This document shows positions 51,424-60,444 of a stretch of 64,000 bases of DNA, piece after piece. Under the pieces are notes generated by a model, which was not told the origin of the DNA, did no database searches, and saw only the letters and a program-made list of their open reading frames with translations. This stretch comes from Ruminococcus sp. HUN007 (GTDB lineage Bacteria > Bacillota > Clostridia > Oscillospirales > Ruminococcaceae), in NCBI RefSeq assembly GCF_000712055.1, contig NZ_JOOA01000002.1, positions 1,922,001 through 1,986,000 on the forward strand. The letters are read 5' to 3'. Numbering within the stretch: position 1 is the first letter of the stretch; every line of letters begins with the position of its first letter. Both the position numbers and the translations under genes were made by a program.

Positions 51424-53685
51424 TCATGTGGTTTGAGATGCTTTTTTTGCATCTTCTATACCTGTTCCACTTAAATAAACTCCGTTTTCACCTACAAAGA
51501 AATAGATGAATTTTCGATCCTGAATGTAAGTAGTATCAGCGAAATATTTTGTGAACTCAAAGTTAATAATACCACAGTCGCCTACATTATATTTTGAAAA
51601 ATCAAGACTTGCAGTCACGTGACGGTAAGAATCGTAATCATTATAACGTTCACTAATATTGAATACTTTAATTTCTCCTTTTGAATACTCCATTTGATAT
51701 TTCGAATTAACATTATTTACATAAAATTTTTCATCGTGAATATCTTTGTAATTCACAGGATCACACACATATATTTCCTGACTATAAATCACACCATTGT
51801 TGAAATCTTCGGTACTAAAAGACTCATCGCCCAATGCAATATCAACGTCGAATAACTCATTAGGATTGCTAAAAGAATTACATTTTAATGCGATACGAGG
51901 AAGTTTTTCTGTTGATTCTGAATTTGTTTTATCATCGTAACCAATTAACAATATATCTTTAGCATCCACGACATTGGTATTGTCTGGATTTGTTACATCT
52001 GAATTAATCTGTTCTGAAAGTTCAAGTTCCTTAAGTCTGAAAGAACTAAGTAATCCGGATTCAATATCTTCCTGTGAACAGCATAAAGTCACAAGATAAT
52101 CATCATATACAAAAACTGCATAAACATTTGAATCGCCTTTATTACTTCCGAATAATACCTCAGCTGTTCTTCCTTTGATTTCAGTTTTTTCAACTCGTAC
52201 ATCATCGTATAAAGGTAAAAGTTCTTTATCTTCGCATATTGAATTCATTTTTTCGATAAATGCTGATGTATCTACCTGATCAAAATCAATACGTTCATTT
52301 TCAACATCTGTAAGTTTAACAGATACATTGTTATCATAATTGAAAATCAGAGCAGGTCTTTCATAAAGATCTTTACTGTTTAATACGATTCCGTCTGAAT
52401 CGATCAGTTTAAGATCATTGTCTGCAAACTTCGGCACTTTAATATAATTCAGCTCTTCTGCTTTGAACATTAATCTGGAAACATAAGTTGTTACTGCTCT
52501 CTCCTGAGTCATTTCCTCTTCCCAGTTTGATAATATTCTGACATAGTTTTCTGACAATATTGAATAATCCATAAATGTCGCAGTATGAAAACCAATATCA
52601 GCAGCCTTATTTTTATCTGTTATTTCATTGCCTTTAAACTTCTTGAAATCATCGATTTTCATTAAAGATGAAGACGGATTTAACACATCTTTAAGCTCAG
52701 CGTACTGTGCTAAGCTTCCTACCTGAAATACAGTAGTATCAGAATCAATTACAGGAGGTGATACCGGCTCTGGTTCATCAATATCATATTTAGCTAAAGA
52801 AAACCTGCTCCAAAACGACTCAGTCAAAACACTCTTATCAGCATAAGTACAAACCAATGCGTCTTCATATTTAAACATAATATATACTTTGCTTTTGCTT
52901 TTTAGCTCTGATACCATTGCATCAACTTTTTTACCATTTGCAAGGCAGATTTCAGATTCATATATTTTCTGATATGATTCATATTTTGCGTAATTATCAG
53001 GATTTGGTGCATCCGGAGCAATTATTTTCAGAACTTCATAATACGTTTTTGCTGAACTGAGGTCAGGGTTTTCGATAACACCAGGATAGGCAATTCTTAC
53101 ACTAACATCGTTATCGCTCGCCTTGCAATGATACCATATCCACGGTAATTTATACAGATCTGTTGTCATTAATGCGATATTTGATACATCTACATCTTCA
53201 TCAATGGCAGGAACATAAAGATCAACAGTATTATTCTTAAATGCAGCTATGGTCTTGTCAAATAATTCCCCATTATTATCTGTACCAAATACTTTAGAAG
53301 AATCCTGTTCTGTTAATGCTTCATAAAGATCATCGTATGAGTCAAACAAAAAAGTATTAGATGCCGGTGGCTCATCTAGTGACAGTATAACCTTTGAAAG
53401 ATACTGTCGTAGTCTTGCAAGGTCTGCAAGAGTTATTTCGCCGTCACCGTCCACGTCGGCAGCTTTCTTCTGATCATTGGTAAGTTCGGTATCTCCGATA
53501 AGTGCAAGTGATAGTTCTGTAATGTCAGAAACATCAATTGTACCATTACAATCAATATCCCCGCGTTTAACTGATGGTGTTGATTTACTTTGTACTTCTT
53601 CAGCATTGATTAATGAAAAATTTCCAATTTGTGAAAACACTATCGATAAACCTGTAATAAAAGCCATTATCTTAGTTGATTTCAT
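51424..53685 (-). CDS. Secreted dockerin protein
   Basis: 753 residues. Signal peptide to about residue 28 (SQIGNFSLINAEE). Type I dockerin at about 40-103, with two calcium loops (DIDCNGTIDVSDITELSLAL and DVDGDGEITLADLARLRQYL). The remainder is of unknown fold and contains two homologous units (VPAIDEDVD...ALVCTYADKSVLTESFWSRF and KVPKFADNDL...YLVTLCCSQEDIESGLLSSF), also related to the middle of the protein at 23839-26580. An internal segment is copied at 53991-54400. Likely cohesin-bound extracellular protein of unknown function. Confidence 0.85.
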   Translation of the reverse strand: MKSTKIMAFITGLSIVFSQIGNFSLINAEEVQSKSTPSVKRGDIDCNGTIDVSDITELSLALIGDTELTNDQKKAADVDGDGEITLADLARLRQYLSKVILSLDEPPASNTFLFDSYDDLYEALTEQDSSKVFGTDNNGELFDKTIAAFKNNTVDLYVPAIDEDVDVSNIALMTTDLYKLPWIWYHCKASDNDVSVRIAYPGVIENPDLSSAKTYYEVLKIIAPDAPNPDNYAKYESYQKIYESEICLANGKKVDAMVSELKSKSKVYIMFKYEDALVCTYADKSVLTESFWSRFSLAKYDIDEPEPVSPPVIDSDTTVFQVGSLAQYAELKDVLNPSSSLMKIDDFKKFKGNEITDKNKAADIGFHTATFMDYSILSENYVRILSNWEEEMTQERAVTTYVSRLMFKAEELNYIKVPKFADNDLKLIDSDGIVLNSKDLYERPALIFNYDNNVSVKLTDVENERIDFDQVDTSAFIEKMNSICEDKELLPLYDDVRVEKTEIKGRTAEVLFGSNKGDSNVYAVFVYDDYLVTLCCSQEDIESGLLSSFRLKELELSEQINSDVTNPDNTNVVDAKDILLIGYDDKTNSESTEKLPRIALKCNSFSNPNELFDVDIALGDESFSTEDFNNGVIYSQEIYVCDPVNYKDIHDEKFYVNNVNSKYQMEYSKGEIKVFNISERYNDYDSYRHVTASLDFSKYNVGDCGIINFEFTKYFADTTYIQDRKFIYFFVGENGVYLSGTGIEDAKKASQTT

Positions 53686-53772
53686 GTCAATTCGCCTCCA
53701 TAGATATCAAAAAGAACTAGTTCAAAATATTCCGTCGTTTTTAATTGGTTGTTCATCCAAATTAATTTTGTT

Positions 53773-53819
53773 CTCTACTTATTATACACACGAAAGTCTG
53801 ATTTATCGCACTTGATTTT
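53773..53819 (-). promoter_or_regulatory. Conserved promoter motif shared with the subtilase operon
   Basis: On the minus strand GTGCGATAAATCAGACTTTC continues into GTGTGTATAATAAGTAGA. 58050-58097 carries nearly the same 45 bp before the subtilase gene. A -10-like TATAAT is present without a consensus -35, suggesting an activator or another sigma factor. Beyond it, 53820-53990 shows nothing recognisable. Confidence 0.65.
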
Positions 53820-53990
53820 AAAAAAATCTAAAAGTTTGTATATTGTGTGCGTTTTCACACTCAGTTAATGTTAATTTTGTCAATAATCTTTTGATTGCTT
53901 TTATGCTCTTTGAGCGTAATATTCTTCCAGAATTATCGATAAGTGCGTGAATATGCGGCATCTGATTTGTCTAAATTTGGTGTTTTGATT

Positions 53991-54400
53991 CGGATCAATA
54001 ATTAGCTAATGTAAACCTGCTCCAAAACGTCTCAGTCAAAACACTCTTATCAGCATAAGTACAAACCAATGCGTCTTCATATTTAAACATAATGTATACT
54101 TTACTTTTGTTTTTTAGCTCTGATACCATTGCAGTAACTTTTTTACCATTTGCAAGGCAGATTTCAGATTCATATATTTTCTGATATGATTCATATTTTG
54201 CGTAATTATCAGGACTTGGTGCATCCGGAGCAATCAATTTCAGAACTTCATAATACGTTTTTGCTGAGTTGAGTTCATGGTTTTCTATAACACTAGGATA
54301 AGCAATTCTTACATCAACATCGTCATCGCTAACTTTGCAATGATACCATATCCAAGGTAAATTATACAGTTCTGTCGTCATTAATGCGATATTTGAAAAA
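53991..54400 (-). pseudogene. Internal fragment of the dockerin protein at 51424-53685
   Basis: About 130 codons copy the segment from SNIALMTTDLY to FWSRFSLAKY of the neighbouring gene (about 52790-53195) with some 15 substitutions. There is no signal peptide, dockerin or start context. The 3' side ends ANY-stop. It is an old partial duplication. Confidence 0.85.
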
Positions 54401-54429
54401 CCTTCCTTGTTTCTTAAAGTGCATACATC

Positions 54430-54590
54430 CTGAAGAAAACAATAAAAGAATTATTAGGAACAACAAAATCGAAATAGCAGTTAATTTTATTCGGTTAGGT
54501 AAAAATTCATATGATGAAATAGCAGAAGCAACAGGTCTTACTGTAGAAGAAGTTGAAAAACTTGCAGAAACTCTGAACCACAGTGCATGA
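54430..54590 (+). pseudogene. 3' fragment of an Rpn-family (PD-(D/E)XK) nuclease gene
   Basis: The frame EENNKRIIRNNKIEIAVNFI through VEEVEKLAETLNHSA matches the end of the better preserved fragment at 63370-63706. It is fused at its 5' side to the antisense end of the dockerin fragment. Rpn proteins are recombination-promoting nucleases often annotated as transposase-like. Confidence 0.7.
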
Positions 54591-54617
54591 TGGTTGTTTT
54601 ATAAAACATAACAATAA

Positions 54618-54735
54618 AATGCGGAAGTCTCATCATAAAGAGATTTCCGCATTTTCTATATGCTGAAAAGGTATCCGGCAGCACGCTGCCGGATACTATC
54701 AATTAGCTGCCTTCGGCAGCTCACCATTTGTGAGC
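54618..54735 (+). repeat. Terminator plus structured repeat C, copy 1
   Basis: Terminator AATGCGGAAGTCTC / GAGATTTCCGCATT with TTTTCTATA, then three hairpins: GTATCCGGCAGC/GCTGCCGGATAC, GCTGCCTTCGGCAGC and GCTCACCATTTGTGAGC. Related copies at 55819-55886 and 61443-61556. Confidence 0.8.
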
Positions 54736-54754
54736 CCCCGGCCTGCGTAGCGGA

Positions 54755-54880
54755 CAACCAACGGATAAATAGCGGACAAACAAAGGACAAACGCATTTTT
54801 ATGCAAAAAGAAAAGCTCAGAAACAGCGTAAAAGCAGTATTTCTGAGCTTTTTGATTTGGTGACCCGTACAGTTTCAAGT
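54755..54880 (+). repeat. Long repeat D, copy 2 (partial)
   Basis: Contains the AAAGCTCAGAAAC hairpin and TGGTGACCCGTAC (54858-54870), the best match to a complemented tRNA-Glu 3' end, then diverges. Confidence 0.75.
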
Positions 54881-54884
54881 CACT

Positions 54885-55491
54885 CTATTCTTCAACAACA
54901 CATTTCACGATGATATCATAAAAAGCCATACTGTCAACAACTGATCTGACAGCAGCATCGATCATCGTATCACGATCAACAAGACTCCAGTCCAGCGAAA
55001 AGCCATAGCACAGTGCCATGCATCGTATCAGTTCACGGATACTTCGTCCATTGCCCTCACGAAACGGGTGAATGACATTCAGCTCTGACATAATATAGAT
55101 AGGACAAATGCTCTATCTGACGTTTTTTATCTGTTTCGTGCAGCATTTTCTCTCTGTGAAGCTTTGCAAACACCTTGTCTAACTCCTGGGATATCAGATG
55201 CGGTGGAAAGAACATGGTATCGCCCTTGCTGATCTTCTCACGGCGGATATTTCCTGCAAATGGATAGATATCTTCAAACAGAAAGCGGTGGATATTCATA
55301 AGCTGTGTCTTAGTAAATCTACCCTTGATCGGCGATTCCATAAGCATATACTGCTTCAGGGCGGTAATCTCCTCCTCAGCATGTTTTAGTTCGTCTCTGT
55401 TTCTGATATTAAGCTTATTTTTGAGTACATCGGAATCAGCATAGCAGTAGAGTGACTGTACCGTGGTGTACACATCATATTTTGAAAACAT
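54885..55491 (-). pseudogene. Fic toxin gene broken by a frameshift
   Basis: The N-terminal part (MFSKYDVYTTVQSLYCYADS...YPFAGNIRREKISKGDTMFF) and the catalytic part (SELNVIHPFREGNGRSIREL) lie in two frames. Removing one base in the stretch TATTATGTCAGAG near 55092 joins them into a normal class I Fic protein of about 200 residues with the motif HPFREGNGR. Such proteins AMPylate targets such as gyrase and are held in check by a small antitoxin, which is encoded just upstream and looks intact. The toxin is probably inactive unless the break is a sequencing error. Confidence 0.8.
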
Positions 55492-55691
55492 TATTCTGCC
55501 CTCTGATATTTTGCTTTCAGCTCTGCAAGAATCTGCTGATAATTTGCCTGTCCACTGGCATATCTGTCGAGATTTCTTCTGCTTGCTTCACTAAGTGTGA
55601 GCCCCTCAATCGCCATTGTTCCGGCAACACTTTGCACGCGCTGTTTATGTATTTTATCTGTAACAGTATTTCTATATACTTGAGATTCCAT
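55491..55691 (-). CDS. Fic antitoxin, VbhA/FicA-like
   Basis: 66 residues carrying the inhibitory motif TMAIEG (25-30, (S/T)xxxE(G/N)) in the context SVAGTMAIEGLTLSE. In class I Fic modules this helix inserts into the toxin active site and blocks ATP binding. The stop overlaps the toxin start. Intact, unlike its partner. Confidence 0.8.
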   Translation of the reverse strand: MESQVYRNTVTDKIHKQRVQSVAGTMAIEGLTLSEASRRNLDRYASGQANYQQILAELKAKYQRAE

Positions 55692-55818
55692 AATCGTACC
55701 TCCTTTGCAGGTTTATGGAATGTTGTTTCTTCATCAAACATCATTATATACTAACTTTAGGCTGACATTCGTAAAACTTCACTTAATATTATATCATAAC
55801 TATAACGAAAAAACAAAG

Positions 55819-55886
55819 GTATCCGGCCGCGCGATGCCGGATACTATCAATTATCTGCCGAAGGCAGCTCACCTTTTGTGAGCCCC
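55819..55886 (+). repeat. Structured repeat C, copy 2
   Basis: Hairpins GTATCCGGC...GCCGGATAC, CTGCCGAAGGCAG and GCTCACCTTTTGTGAGC. No terminator precedes it here. With copy 1 it brackets the Fic module. 55692-55818 holds only the upstream region of that module. Confidence 0.75.
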
Positions 55887-55889
55887 TGA

Positions 55890-56197
55890 CATGCGTAATG
55901 GACAAACAATGGACAAAATCCGGGAAAAAAGAAAAGCTCAGAAACAGCGTAAAAGCAGTGTTTCTGAGCTTTTTGATTTAGTGACCCGTACGGGAATTGA
56001 AAATCTCGGCGCACTTTTCGTGACTTGTTGTGATATACAGAAAAGTTCGAAAATACGTCATTTCAGAACAATTTACAAAAGTCCGTTTATCCTGTTTTTC
56101 GCTAAGTTTTTGCACCCTTAGCGGACAAATAGCGGACAAGAATATACTGACATACCCTTGTACTTATACGTTAAAAGCAATGATGCAGATCATAACA
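55890..56197 (+). repeat. Long repeat D, copy 3
   Basis: Nearly identical to 51108-51420, including the tRNA-Glu-like segment at 55979-56003 and the TAGCGGACAA repeats near 56120. Confidence 0.8.
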
Positions 56198-56268
56198 GCG
56201 GACAAAATCATCTTGAAATTCTTTATGTTCTGTCCGTGGATTTGCAGGTATAAGTAGGAGTTTTGTTT

Positions 56269-56343
56269 ATGGCAGATATATATGTCGGTTGTGCAAATAT
56301 ACCAAATGTCAAGCGGATAATTGTGGATTTCAACAAACTTTAA
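56269..56343 (+). CDS. Possible 24-aa ORF or gene remnant
   Basis: ATG 56269 with GTAGGAG upstream encodes MADIYVGCANIPNVKRIIVD and four more residues. It ends 16 bp before the left end of the insertion element, which may have truncated a longer gene. No family recognised. Confidence 0.25.
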   Translation: MADIYVGCANIPNVKRIIVDFNKL

Positions 56344-56424
56344 TGTCTTTTAAAAAAAATTCGAGCTGTGCGGTTGAATTGGCTGAGGTATAATATTCCA
56401 GTGTCAAAAGACATAGCTATTCTG

Positions 56425-57702
56425 TCAAGCGCACGCTATTAAATTTGGAGTTAACATAGGAATAGAATGATTAAAAAACCATTCATATGCCTGATCGTTA
56501 TGATATAAAAATTCTATCGCAGCAAGCGAAGAACTACCTTTTGGAGTCCAAGCCATTCCGTTATGCTTCTGACGCTTGGCGACAATAATATCATTTGCTT
56601 TTTCTACTGGATTGCTTGAATTTCTGAAATCAAGTTTATCTCTCACTGCATAGCATACAATACATTCTCTTTTTCTTTCAAGATAAGCAATGAGTTCATC
56701 CAGCCATTTTTGTTTTTTAACATCGCCCTCAGGAATATTTGAGAGATATGAAATTGCAGATGTAACATCTCCAACCCATAAATAGCGAAGCGTTTTTTCA
56801 AGGCAGGAATTTCTTTTATCCTTTCCTTTTATCGACATGCTAAGGTATTCCTGACACCGTTTCTTCAAATGGAACCAATCGAGAACGATGCTATAACTAT
56901 GAAACGCAAACATTTCATTTATGTTGCTTTTTATGTTTTTAGCACCGTCTGTGAAAAATATGATTTCTTTGCTAAGAAAATCATGTGTTAGCAGAAACGC
57001 TAAAAGGATCTTGAAAAGATTACGCATTCCTACGGCTGTGAGTATATATGTTTCATCACCGGTTTGGATATGAGCTACTGTATTTTCGACGTATTTGCCG
57101 TCTTTTTCATAGTTTACATCCGACTTGCGTACATCTTTCTGATGTTTCACTCCTACATCATCAACAGATATATAGACACAGTTATCTTTTGATTCCAGGT
57201 AAATCTCTTCACTTTTGAACGGTATTTTTTCATCCCTGATATCATTGATTGCATTTATAGTATTTTGTATTTCGCCAAGTCGATTTTCTGCATCTTCATT
57301 TGAGTTGTATACCTGAGTAACGCTTTCAGAAAGGGTAACACCTTTTTCGACTAACCCCGTTTCGGCATTAAAACCATACATTTTCAGAACTGATTCTGAT
57401 TTTCGCATTACTTCGTTTGTGATTTCTTTGCCAATACGAATTGCGTTATCTGATAATGTACGAAGTTTTACAGTTTCATTTTCACTTTTATGATATACGA
57501 GATTTAGCATTTCTGCTGCTCTGCGATAACTGAGCTGAGTGCACATTTTAGTTTCTATTATCGTCCAGCCAATGGATTGTATTCGTTCCTTTGGCTGCAA
57601 CGGAAACAAAACGGAATTTATTATTTGTGCTGAAACTTGACCTAATTCAGTATCAACCTTAGTTAACTTATTTTTGGCGATTTTTTTTATAGGCTTTATC
57701 AA
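56425..57702 (-). CDS. Transposase, main part (frame B)
   Basis: 425 codons from a TTG in the overlap. DDE-type features by eye: YISVDDVGVKHQ, IIFFTDGAKNIKSNI, LDWFHLKKRCQEYL and EKANDIIVAKRQ. The WFHLKKR context recalls ISLre2/UPF0236- and ISL3-type transposases, but I cannot fix the family. It overlaps frame A by 35 bp around an A8 tract (57681-57688), where loss of one A fuses the frames into a protein of about 500 residues, a normal transposase length. Confidence 0.75.
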   Translation of the reverse strand: MIKPIKKIAKNKLTKVDTELGQVSAQIINSVLFPLQPKERIQSIGWTIIETKMCTQLSYRRAAEMLNLVYHKSENETVKLRTLSDNAIRIGKEITNEVMRKSESVLKMYGFNAETGLVEKGVTLSESVTQVYNSNEDAENRLGEIQNTINAINDIRDEKIPFKSEEIYLESKDNCVYISVDDVGVKHQKDVRKSDVNYEKDGKYVENTVAHIQTGDETYILTAVGMRNLFKILLAFLLTHDFLSKEIIFFTDGAKNIKSNINEMFAFHSYSIVLDWFHLKKRCQEYLSMSIKGKDKRNSCLEKTLRYLWVGDVTSAISYLSNIPEGDVKKQKWLDELIAYLERKRECIVCYAVRDKLDFRNSSNPVEKANDIIVAKRQKHNGMAWTPKGSSSLAAIEFLYHNDQAYEWFFNHSIPMLTPNLIACA

Positions 57703-57928
57703 GATATTCTTCTGCTATAGCTTCGCCGATTTCATTTCGCGCTGAAAGGAGCGCTTTTTCAAGTTTATCAAAATCCTTGAGAAATCCGGCTTTGGTTTCA
57801 AGGTCAAAATCCTCAAGTGACGGCAGCTCGTTGTATGATGTAACTGTTTTTTCGATAACCTGACCGTCAGGATTAACTATACGTGCGATAAATTCTACTT
57901 TACTTTTATTTGAAGATGATTCACTCAT
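57668..57928 (-). CDS. Transposase N-terminal part (frame A)
   Basis: 86 residues: MSESSSNKSKVEFIARIVNP, then ETKAGFLKDFDKLEKALLSARNEIGEAIAEEYLDKAY. It reads into the A8 tract and stops soon after. Likely the N-terminal domain of the same transposase, joined by slippage or frameshifting. AAGGTAGG precedes the ATG. Confidence 0.65.
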   Translation of the reverse strand: MSESSSNKSKVEFIARIVNPDGQVIEKTVTSYNELPSLEDFDLETKAGFLKDFDKLEKALLSARNEIGEAIAEEYLDKAYKKNRQK

Positions 57929-58049
57929 GGTTGATTCCTACCTTATCTTTTGAAATTATGATATTTATATCATACCATATTTCCGTGACACTTGGTAGAT
58001 GCTACTGATGAATCAAAAAAAATTCAACCGCACAGCTCGAAAAAATTTC

Positions 58050-58097
58050 AAAATAAGGTGCGATATTTCTGACTTTCGTGTGTCTAATAAGTAGAAG
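58050..58097 (+). promoter_or_regulatory. Conserved promoter motif of the subtilase-dockerin operon
   Basis: GTGCGATATTTCTGACTTTC continuing into GTGTGTCTAATAAGTAGA, matching 53773-53819 (reverse) in nearly all positions. About 250 bp of leader follow to the gene at 58350, with no other feature seen. Confidence 0.65.
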
Positions 58098-58349
58098 AGG
58101 TTGATGAAGCGAAAGGCGGTCTTTTACAGTGAATTAACTCAAAGAGTTTCCAGAAAACTTATCCTCGTAATATGCTTAATTACAAATCACCTTTGTTCGT
58201 TTGCACAAAAACTATTGACTTCGCGCAATATTAGTGGTATTATTAACTCGAAACCAACAATAATATGTTTGATTATTCCCGAGAGGAGGGGGATATCGAT
58301 ATAATTGGTTTAAGATTGGGTATGAAAAATAGAGATTAGGAGGAAAATG

Positions 58350-60425
58350 ATGAAAAAGAATAGGGTTTTATCAGTTATCACAGCAATTACTCTTGCGGCA
58401 TCGACAGGGACTTTTAATTTTGTTAATGCCATTTCTGTTCCAGTAATCAGTTCTGAAAAGGAAAATAAAATGAGTAAGGAGCTCGAAGAGGTATTAAACA
58501 CAATCGAAGATTCCGAGCTTATTCCTGTAGAGATAATAATCAAAGATCTTGATCATTCTATTATCAATAAGATGATTGAGAATGAATCAGATTATGATAC
58601 CTTATTATATAAGGATATAGAAACCTACGATACAATAGTTGCTCCAGAAATAATAAGGGAAGAAGAAGAAAAGTTCGGTTTTGAAAATGCTCATCTTCTC
58701 ACTTTAAAGGATCCTGATACTGACGAAATCATTTATACCGCAGATAATTATTTTGATTCGTCAACAGTTAAAGGGAAAATGTATTCTGCCTTATCAGCTG
58801 ATATACGTTCAGAATTCATAGTTTCTAAAGTCTCAGAAGAAGATAAAAAGAAATATGCAAGCGATAATTTCGGCATGTCTAAGATCACCAAAAGAATATC
58901 GGATGATATTGACGGGTATATGGCTGTTAGAAGAAGTTGCGTAACAAGAGCGTACGAAGATTATAATTACAATATGATTAAGAACTATCTGAATTCTGAC
59001 CATATTATATGTAACGCTGGATTTGCTCCATATCTGATAGTTGAAGCGGATAAAAATTCAATAAATCGTATTGCGAATGATGAAAGTGTCGTAAGTATAG
59101 ATTATTTTGTTGATAAAGAACTGGAACCGAGTCTTGCGACTTCAAATTCACTTACAGGGGTAACAGCAGTTCAGAGTAGTGCGTACAATTCAGGAAGTGG
59201 ATATACCGGTGCTGGTGTAACTGTAGGTGTAATAGAAGCTGCATCTGGAAAGTATAAATCTACTTATTCGATGCTTAATGGATGTTCAAATCTGCAGTTT
59301 ATTGTTAATGACGGAATTACTGGAAACGATACGCCGTGGCACGCAACATTAGTTACAAGTATCATCAAAGGAAAATCTGTTTATGAAAATGGTGTATATT
59401 ATAGAGGTGTCGCACCTGATGCTAATGTTTATCAGACATGTTGTAACTATTTATCAAACGTTCCTTCAACAATTCAGCTACTGGCTTCTTATGGTTGTTC
59501 AGTTATAAACCATAGCGCAAATTTAAAAACCTCACTATCATATAGTCATGATGATTGGCTGGTAGATAACGCTATTCGTAATTATGGAATAGTGTTTGTG
59601 GTTTCAGCAGGAAATGATACGACTAATGTGCAAAGCCCAGCAAATTCGTACGATTGTATTGCTGTAGGAAATCTGAATGTATATGGAGAATCATTGCCGT
59701 ATGATGTGTACTCTACATCAGCATATGCAGAATCAATTTACATGACCAATAAACCTGATGTAGTCGCTCCTGGAACTCATATAATTATTCCTGATTATTA
59801 TGATACCGGAACAAGTTTTTCAGCACCTATGGTTGCAGGAATGGCAGCTCAGATATTACAATGCAAACCTTCATTAAGACTTCCGACAAGTACTTATAAT
59901 AATGCAACATATTATGACGCTGTTAAGGCATGTATAATAGTAGGCGCTGATCCAACTAAAGTTTCTACAACGGATAACTCAGTAAAAGGAGCAGGCACTT
60001 GTGCCTCTCTAATAAGGAATAAAACTGGAGCCGGACTTGTTAACGTAAAGAAAACTATTGATGTTTTAACTAATAACGGGTATTATTACGGATTGAAAAA
60101 AATCGATTTAAATCCAAATGGAACATCTCCAGAAGGAATGAACTTTTTTACTGGTTTTGAAACAGGAGATAAAATAAGAGCAGTTCTTTGTTTTTCTAAG
60201 CTTGGTGAAAACCAAAACAGCGATTTAGATCTCATACTTTATGATTCGAACATGAATGTTATTGCAACTTCAGTTTCGGCAGTTAATAATGTCGAAATAA
60301 TAGAATATGACGTCCCAATATACGGAAATTATTTCTTAAGTGTAGAAGTCAATCCTAACGGAGATCCAATAACAACTGGTACATTACCAGGTGCAGTTAT
60401 ATATTCGGAAACGTGGAATGACTAA
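58350..60425 (+). CDS. Secreted subtilisin-like (S8) protease with Glu in place of the catalytic Asp
   Basis: 691 residues; AGGAGG fits ATG 58350 better than 58347. Signal peptide to about residue 28, then a propeptide-like region (about 30-250) and an S8 domain: VTVGVIEAASG (Glu about 296 at the usual Asp position), PWHATLVTSII (His about 331), VVSAGNDT (oxyanion Asn region) and GTSFSAPMVAGMAAQIL (Ser about 489). The C-terminal 100 residues resemble a beta-rich P/PPC-like domain (SDLDLILYDS). It likely cleaves proteins outside the cell; the Asp-to-Glu change may alter activity. It has no dockerin but shares an operon with a dockerin protein. Confidence 0.82.
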   Translation: MKKNRVLSVITAITLAASTGTFNFVNAISVPVISSEKENKMSKELEEVLNTIEDSELIPVEIIIKDLDHSIINKMIENESDYDTLLYKDIETYDTIVAPEIIREEEEKFGFENAHLLTLKDPDTDEIIYTADNYFDSSTVKGKMYSALSADIRSEFIVSKVSEEDKKKYASDNFGMSKITKRISDDIDGYMAVRRSCVTRAYEDYNYNMIKNYLNSDHIICNAGFAPYLIVEADKNSINRIANDESVVSIDYFVDKELEPSLATSNSLTGVTAVQSSAYNSGSGYTGAGVTVGVIEAASGKYKSTYSMLNGCSNLQFIVNDGITGNDTPWHATLVTSIIKGKSVYENGVYYRGVAPDANVYQTCCNYLSNVPSTIQLLASYGCSVINHSANLKTSLSYSHDDWLVDNAIRNYGIVFVVSAGNDTTNVQSPANSYDCIAVGNLNVYGESLPYDVYSTSAYAESIYMTNKPDVVAPGTHIIIPDYYDTGTSFSAPMVAGMAAQILQCKPSLRLPTSTYNNATYYDAVKACIIVGADPTKVSTTDNSVKGAGTCASLIRNKTGAGLVNVKKTIDVLTNNGYYYGLKKIDLNPNGTSPEGMNFFTGFETGDKIRAVLCFSKLGENQNSDLDLILYDSNMNVIATSVSAVNNVEIIEYDVPIYGNYFLSVEVNPNGDPITTGTLPGAVIYSETWND

Positions 60426-60444
60426 TTTTGAACGGAGTGGTGTT

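Larger units (their letters stand above)
56360..58041 (-). mobile_element. Insertion sequence of about 1.68 kb, family uncertain
   Basis: Bounded by a perfect 21-bp inverted repeat (TTCGAGCTGTGCGGTTGAAT... at 56360-56380 and its complement at 58021-58041). It carries a two-frame transposase. A target duplication cannot be resolved because both flanks are A-rich. It sits 8 bp upstream of the conserved promoter motif of the subtilase operon. Confidence 0.85.

Noticed and set aside
51213..56003. Intact tRNA-Glu genes
   Set aside because: Only the last 15-20 bases of a tRNA are matched; no acceptor 5' strand, D-arm or anticodon arm is present.
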